Part shown: one piece after another, positions 61,757-64,000 of the stretch
Layout: every line of letters begins with the position of its first letter
How positions within the stretch are numbered: the first letter of the stretch is position 1
NCBI RefSeq assembly: GCF_014196495.1
Contig: NZ_JACIDT010000006.1
Span: forward strand, 62,001-126,000
Reading direction: 5' to 3'
Length of the DNA: 64,000 bases
Source of the DNA: Sphingobium jiangsuense
GTDB taxonomy: Bacteria; Pseudomonadota; Alphaproteobacteria; Sphingomonadales; Sphingomonadaceae
Program-made: the position numbers and the translations under genes
The notes under the pieces: model-generated
Database searches by the model: none
Told to the model about the DNA's origin: nothing
The model's input: the letters and a program-made list of their open reading frames with translations, nothing else

Positions 61757-62320
61757 ATGAATTCATTGGACATGGCGCTGCTGCTGCTGACCGGAGGGAT
61801 GGCCGTTTTCGGCTTCCTGCGCGGATTCGTCGAGGAATTGCTGGTGCTGCTCGCCTGGGTGCTGGCTGTGGTGGCGGTGCGCCTGTTCCTGGCGCCGATG
61901 TCCGATCTGGCGGGCATCTGGGTCGGCGCGGGGGCGGCGGCGGAAATTCTCGCTTTTGCGGGTCTGTTCATCGTCACCTTCGTCGTGGGCAAGCTTGTCG
62001 CCCGGCGCGCGGGGCGGGGCATGCGGACGTCGGTGCTGGGCCCGGTCGACCGCCTGTTGGGCGCGGGCTTCGGCGTGCTCAAGGGCATATTGGTGGCGAC
62101 GGTGCTGTTCCTCGCCTTCACCCTTGCCTATAATCTCGTCTACACGGTGAACGCCAAGCGCCCGGACTGGATGACGGAGGCGCGCAGCTATCCCCTGCTC
62201 AAGGCCAGCGGCGACGCGATGAGCCGTCTGGTGAACGAGCGCACCGATGGCGCGCAGGCTGGCATCGTTCGAGGCGAGGTTCCACGCTATCGACGACGAT
62301 CCCAGCCTGCGCTGGGATGA
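61757..62320 (+). CDS. cvpA: CvpA-family membrane protein
   Basis: A 187-residue membrane protein of the CvpA family, named for colicin V production and linked in several bacteria to envelope/bile resistance. About four hydrophobic helices are visible (residues 4-20, 23-45, 60-78 and 100-125), including the conserved GFLRGFVEELLVLLAWVLAV and a later DRLLGAGFGVLKGILVATV. The last roughly 20 residues (QAGIVRGEVPRYRRRSQPAL) are read from a family C repeat, and the stop codon lies inside that repeat. The native C-terminus may therefore have been replaced. Order radA-cvpA is common in alphaproteobacteria. Confidence 0.88.
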   Translation: MNSLDMALLLLTGGMAVFGFLRGFVEELLVLLAWVLAVVAVRLFLAPMSDLAGIWVGAGAAAEILAFAGLFIVTFVVGKLVARRAGRGMRTSVLGPVDRLLGAGFGVLKGILVATVLFLAFTLAYNLVYTVNAKRPDWMTEARSYPLLKASGDAMSRLVNERTDGAQAGIVRGEVPRYRRRSQPALG

Positions 62321-62322
62321 CG
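62254..62322. repeat. Interspersed REP-like element, family C copy 4 (inside cvpA)
   Basis: The right palindrome ATCCCAGCCTGCGCTGGGAT followed by GACGG is intact; the left part (GCAGGCTGGCATCG) is diverged. It overlaps the last 22 codons of cvpA. Confidence 0.65.
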
Positions 62323-62412
62323 GAGTGGGAGGGATGCCTCAGCTTGCAGGCGGGTGCACTTTTTCCATTGCCGCCCCTTTCCCTGAAGCCCGCGACCGCT
62401 TAGGTCTGGTTC

Positions 62413-62895
62413 ATGTCCTCCGCCCTTTATAACCGGGAAATATTGCGGCTCGCGGCGTCGATCCCGCACCATCATCGCCTCGACCAGCCCGACGCCAGCG
62501 CCGACAGGCGCTCGCCCACCTGCGGCAGCCGGGTGATCGCCGATGTGCGCGTCGATGCGGACGGACGGATCAGCGCCCTCGGCCTCGACGTGCGCGCCTG
62601 CGCGCTGGGACAGGCTTCGGCTTCGCTGATGGCCGCGCATGCGATCGGGCGCACCGCCGAAGAGGTACGGCAGGCGGGTGAGCGGCTGCGCGCGTGGCTC
62701 GCCGATCCGGCGGGCGGCGAAGAGGCCGCTTTCTGGCCGGGCCTGTCGGTCTTTGCCGCCGCCCGCGCCTATCCGGCGCGTCATCCCTCCATCCTGTTGT
62801 CGTTCGAGGCGGTAGGCGAGGCGGCGGGCGAGGCGGCGGGGCAGGCTGGCGCGCGCGCCGTTTCCGGCAACGACAAGGGGAGCCTGCGCGCATGA
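62413..62895 (+). CDS. NifU/IscU-like iron-sulfur scaffold homologue
   Basis: A 160-residue protein resembling the N-terminal scaffold domain of NifU/IscU: LYNREILRLAASIPHHHRLD, SPTCGSRVIADVRVDADGRI with Cys37, and VRACALGQASASLMAAHAIG with Cys63. The place of the third cluster cysteine, in the ARAYPARHPSILLSFEAV block, is a serine. No further cysteine is present. It may be a divergent carrier or an adaptor rather than a full scaffold. A Gly/Ala-rich, low-complexity tail follows (about 135-160). The stop overlaps the downstream antiporter gene by ATGA. No other isc/suf gene is nearby. Confidence 0.82.
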   Translation: MSSALYNREILRLAASIPHHHRLDQPDASADRRSPTCGSRVIADVRVDADGRISALGLDVRACALGQASASLMAAHAIGRTAEEVRQAGERLRAWLADPAGGEEAAFWPGLSVFAAARAYPARHPSILLSFEAVGEAAGEAAGQAGARAVSGNDKGSLRA

Positions 62896-64000
62896 GCGGC
62901 TGGCAGGAGCTGATGCCGGTGCATCATGCCCCCATCACGCCAACCGACCTGCTGCTGGACGAAGGTTTCATCCTTCTGGGCTTCGCGACCTTCTTCGTGC
63001 TGCTGTTCCGCAGGCTGGGGCTGGGCGCGGTGCTGGGCTATCTGGTCGCGGGCGCGCTGGTCGGGCCGCAGGTGCTGGGGCTGGTCGGCGGCGGGCAGAC
63101 GAAGCTCGACATCGCCGAAATCGGCATCGTGCTGCTGATGTTCATCATCGGGCTGGAACTCAACCCCGCCCGGCTGTGGCGGCTGAAGCGCGACATCTTC
63201 GCGCTGGGGCTGGCGCAGGTGGTGCTGTCCGGCGTGGCGCTCGCGACGATCATCTATTACGGCACCGCCTTCTCGACGGGCGCGGCCATCGCGCTCGGCC
63301 TGCCGCTGGCGCTTTCCTCCACCGCGCAGGTGCTGCCGGGCCTCAAGAACAGCGGGCGCATCAACTCGCCCTTCGGCGAAAAGGCCTTTTCGATCCTGCT
63401 GTTTCAGGATCTGTCCATCGTCCCCCTGATCACCATCGTCGCCGCGCTGTCGCGCAATCCCGCCGATGCCGGAGGGCCGCCGGGCTGGCTGCTCGTCCTC
63501 TACACCATCGGCGCGATCGGCGGGCTGGGGCTGGCGGGCCGCTTCATCCTGAGGCCGGTGCTGCAACTGGTCGGCACCATGGGCGAGCGGGAGCTGTTCG
63601 TGGTCGTCGGCCTGTTCACGGTGATCGCCAGCGCGCTGCTGATGCATTCGCTGGGGCTGTCGACGGCGCTGGGCGCGTTCGTCGCGGGCGTGCTGCTGGC
63701 CGATTCGCCCTACCGGCACGAGATCGAATCCGATATCGAGCCGTTCCGCTCGATCCTGCTGGGGCTGTTTTTCCTCGCGGTCGGCATGGTGCTGGATATC
63801 CGGGCGGTGCTGGCCAATCCGTTGTTCGTGCTGTCGATGGCGCTGCTGGTGGTCGCGGTGAAGGTGCTGATCCTCTGGGGCCTTGCGATGCTGTTCGGCA
63901 TGCGCGGCAAGGCGGCGCTGGGCCTCGGCCTGTTGCTGAGCCAGGGCGGCGAGTTCGGCTTCGTGCTGTTCGCCCAGGCGCGCGACGCGCTGCTCATCGC
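62892..64000 (+). CDS. CPA2-family cation:proton antiporter, 3'-truncated by window edge
   Basis: The first 369 residues of a second KefB/KefC-like antiporter. Hydrophobic helices run throughout, with LGYLVAGALVGPQVLGLVGG, the IAEIGIVLLMFIIGLELNP helix, LALSSTAQVLPGL and FSILLFQDLSIVPLITIVAA, all typical of CPA2 exchangers. GLLLSQGGEFGFVLFAQA near the edge is the conserved late-helix motif. The C-terminal TrkA-N domain expected for this type would lie outside the window. ATG 62892 overlaps the NifU-like stop by ATGA. It differs clearly from the antiporter at 27.3-29.1 kb, so it is not a recent duplicate. Confidence 0.92.
   Translation, partial: MSGWQELMPVHHAPITPTDLLLDEGFILLGFATFFVLLFRRLGLGAVLGYLVAGALVGPQVLGLVGGGQTKLDIAEIGIVLLMFIIGLELNPARLWRLKRDIFALGLAQVVLSGVALATIIYYGTAFSTGAAIALGLPLALSSTAQVLPGLKNSGRINSPFGEKAFSILLFQDLSIVPLITIVAALSRNPADAGGPPGWLLVLYTIGAIGGLGLAGRFILRPVLQLVGTMGERELFVVVGLFTVIASALLMHSLGLSTALGAFVAGVLLADSPYRHEIESDIEPFRSILLGLFFLAVGMVLDIRAVLANPLFVLSMALLVVAVKVLILWGLAMLFGMRGKAALGLGLLLSQGGEFGFVLFAQARDALLI

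Overview
The window is a GC-rich stretch of bacterial chromosome, almost certainly from an alphaproteobacterium of the Sphingomonadaceae. The grounds are the DivL-type tyrosine kinase, AddAB in place of RecBCD, and UPF0262, DUF2849 and DUF934 genes. In addition, the rpsB-tsf-pyrH-frr-uppS-cdsA-dxr-rseP-bamA run continues skp-fabZ-rpmE without lpxD/lpxA/lpxB, as expected for a group that uses glycosphingolipids instead of lipid A. I see no tRNA, rRNA, prophage, insertion sequence, CRISPR array or plasmid function. The window is mostly core genome, about 62 protein genes, tightly packed and often overlapping by ATGA.

Layout. 1-7.3 kb: 3' end of asd, a YjdF-like membrane protein, an alpha/beta hydrolase, an M2 dipeptidyl carboxypeptidase, a Prx5-type peroxiredoxin, YqgE and ahcY (terminator behind). 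7.4-18.9 kb: one long plus-strand operon, divL-tsaE-amgK-murU-addB-addA-trxA, joining cell-cycle signalling, tRNA t6A modification, cell-wall sugar recycling and double-strand break repair. 19.1-21.8 kb: minus-strand argJ-lysE-inositol phosphatase. 21.9-25.7 kb: a two-domain TonB-C-like protein and secA. 26-30.6 kb: GNAT, folB, a KefB-type antiporter and icd. 30.8-32.4 kb: psd-pssA phospholipid genes.

32.8-44.3 kb: translation, isoprenoid and envelope cluster (rpsB, tsf, pyrH, frr, uppS, cdsA, dxr, rseP, bamA, skp, fabZ, rpmE), with a structured RNA leader ahead of rpsB and another hairpin ahead of rpmE. 44.6-46.8 kb: minus-strand operon UPF0262, degenerate GH25, cdd, dcd. 46.9-48.5 kb: dnaB. 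48.7-52.6 kb: minus-strand sulfate/sulfite assimilation operon (cobA-type methyltransferase, DUF2849, cysI, DUF934, cysH). 52.7-55.6 kb: selO and astD. 55.6-59.2 kb: hydrolase, GT4 glycosyltransferase, and a nitronate-monooxygenase-like flavoprotein with a four-cysteine C-terminal extension. 59.5-64 kb: EEP nuclease/phosphatase, radA, cvpA, a NifU-like protein lacking its third cysteine, and the start of a second CPA2 antiporter.

Gaps between operons carry at least five families of short interspersed repeats, several seen two to four times here; one has been read into the C-terminus of cvpA. No complete novel system stands out. The best candidates for follow-up are the flavoprotein with an apparent Fe-S site, the duplicated TonB-C-like protein, the degenerate GH25 protein, the rpsB leader and the repeat families.
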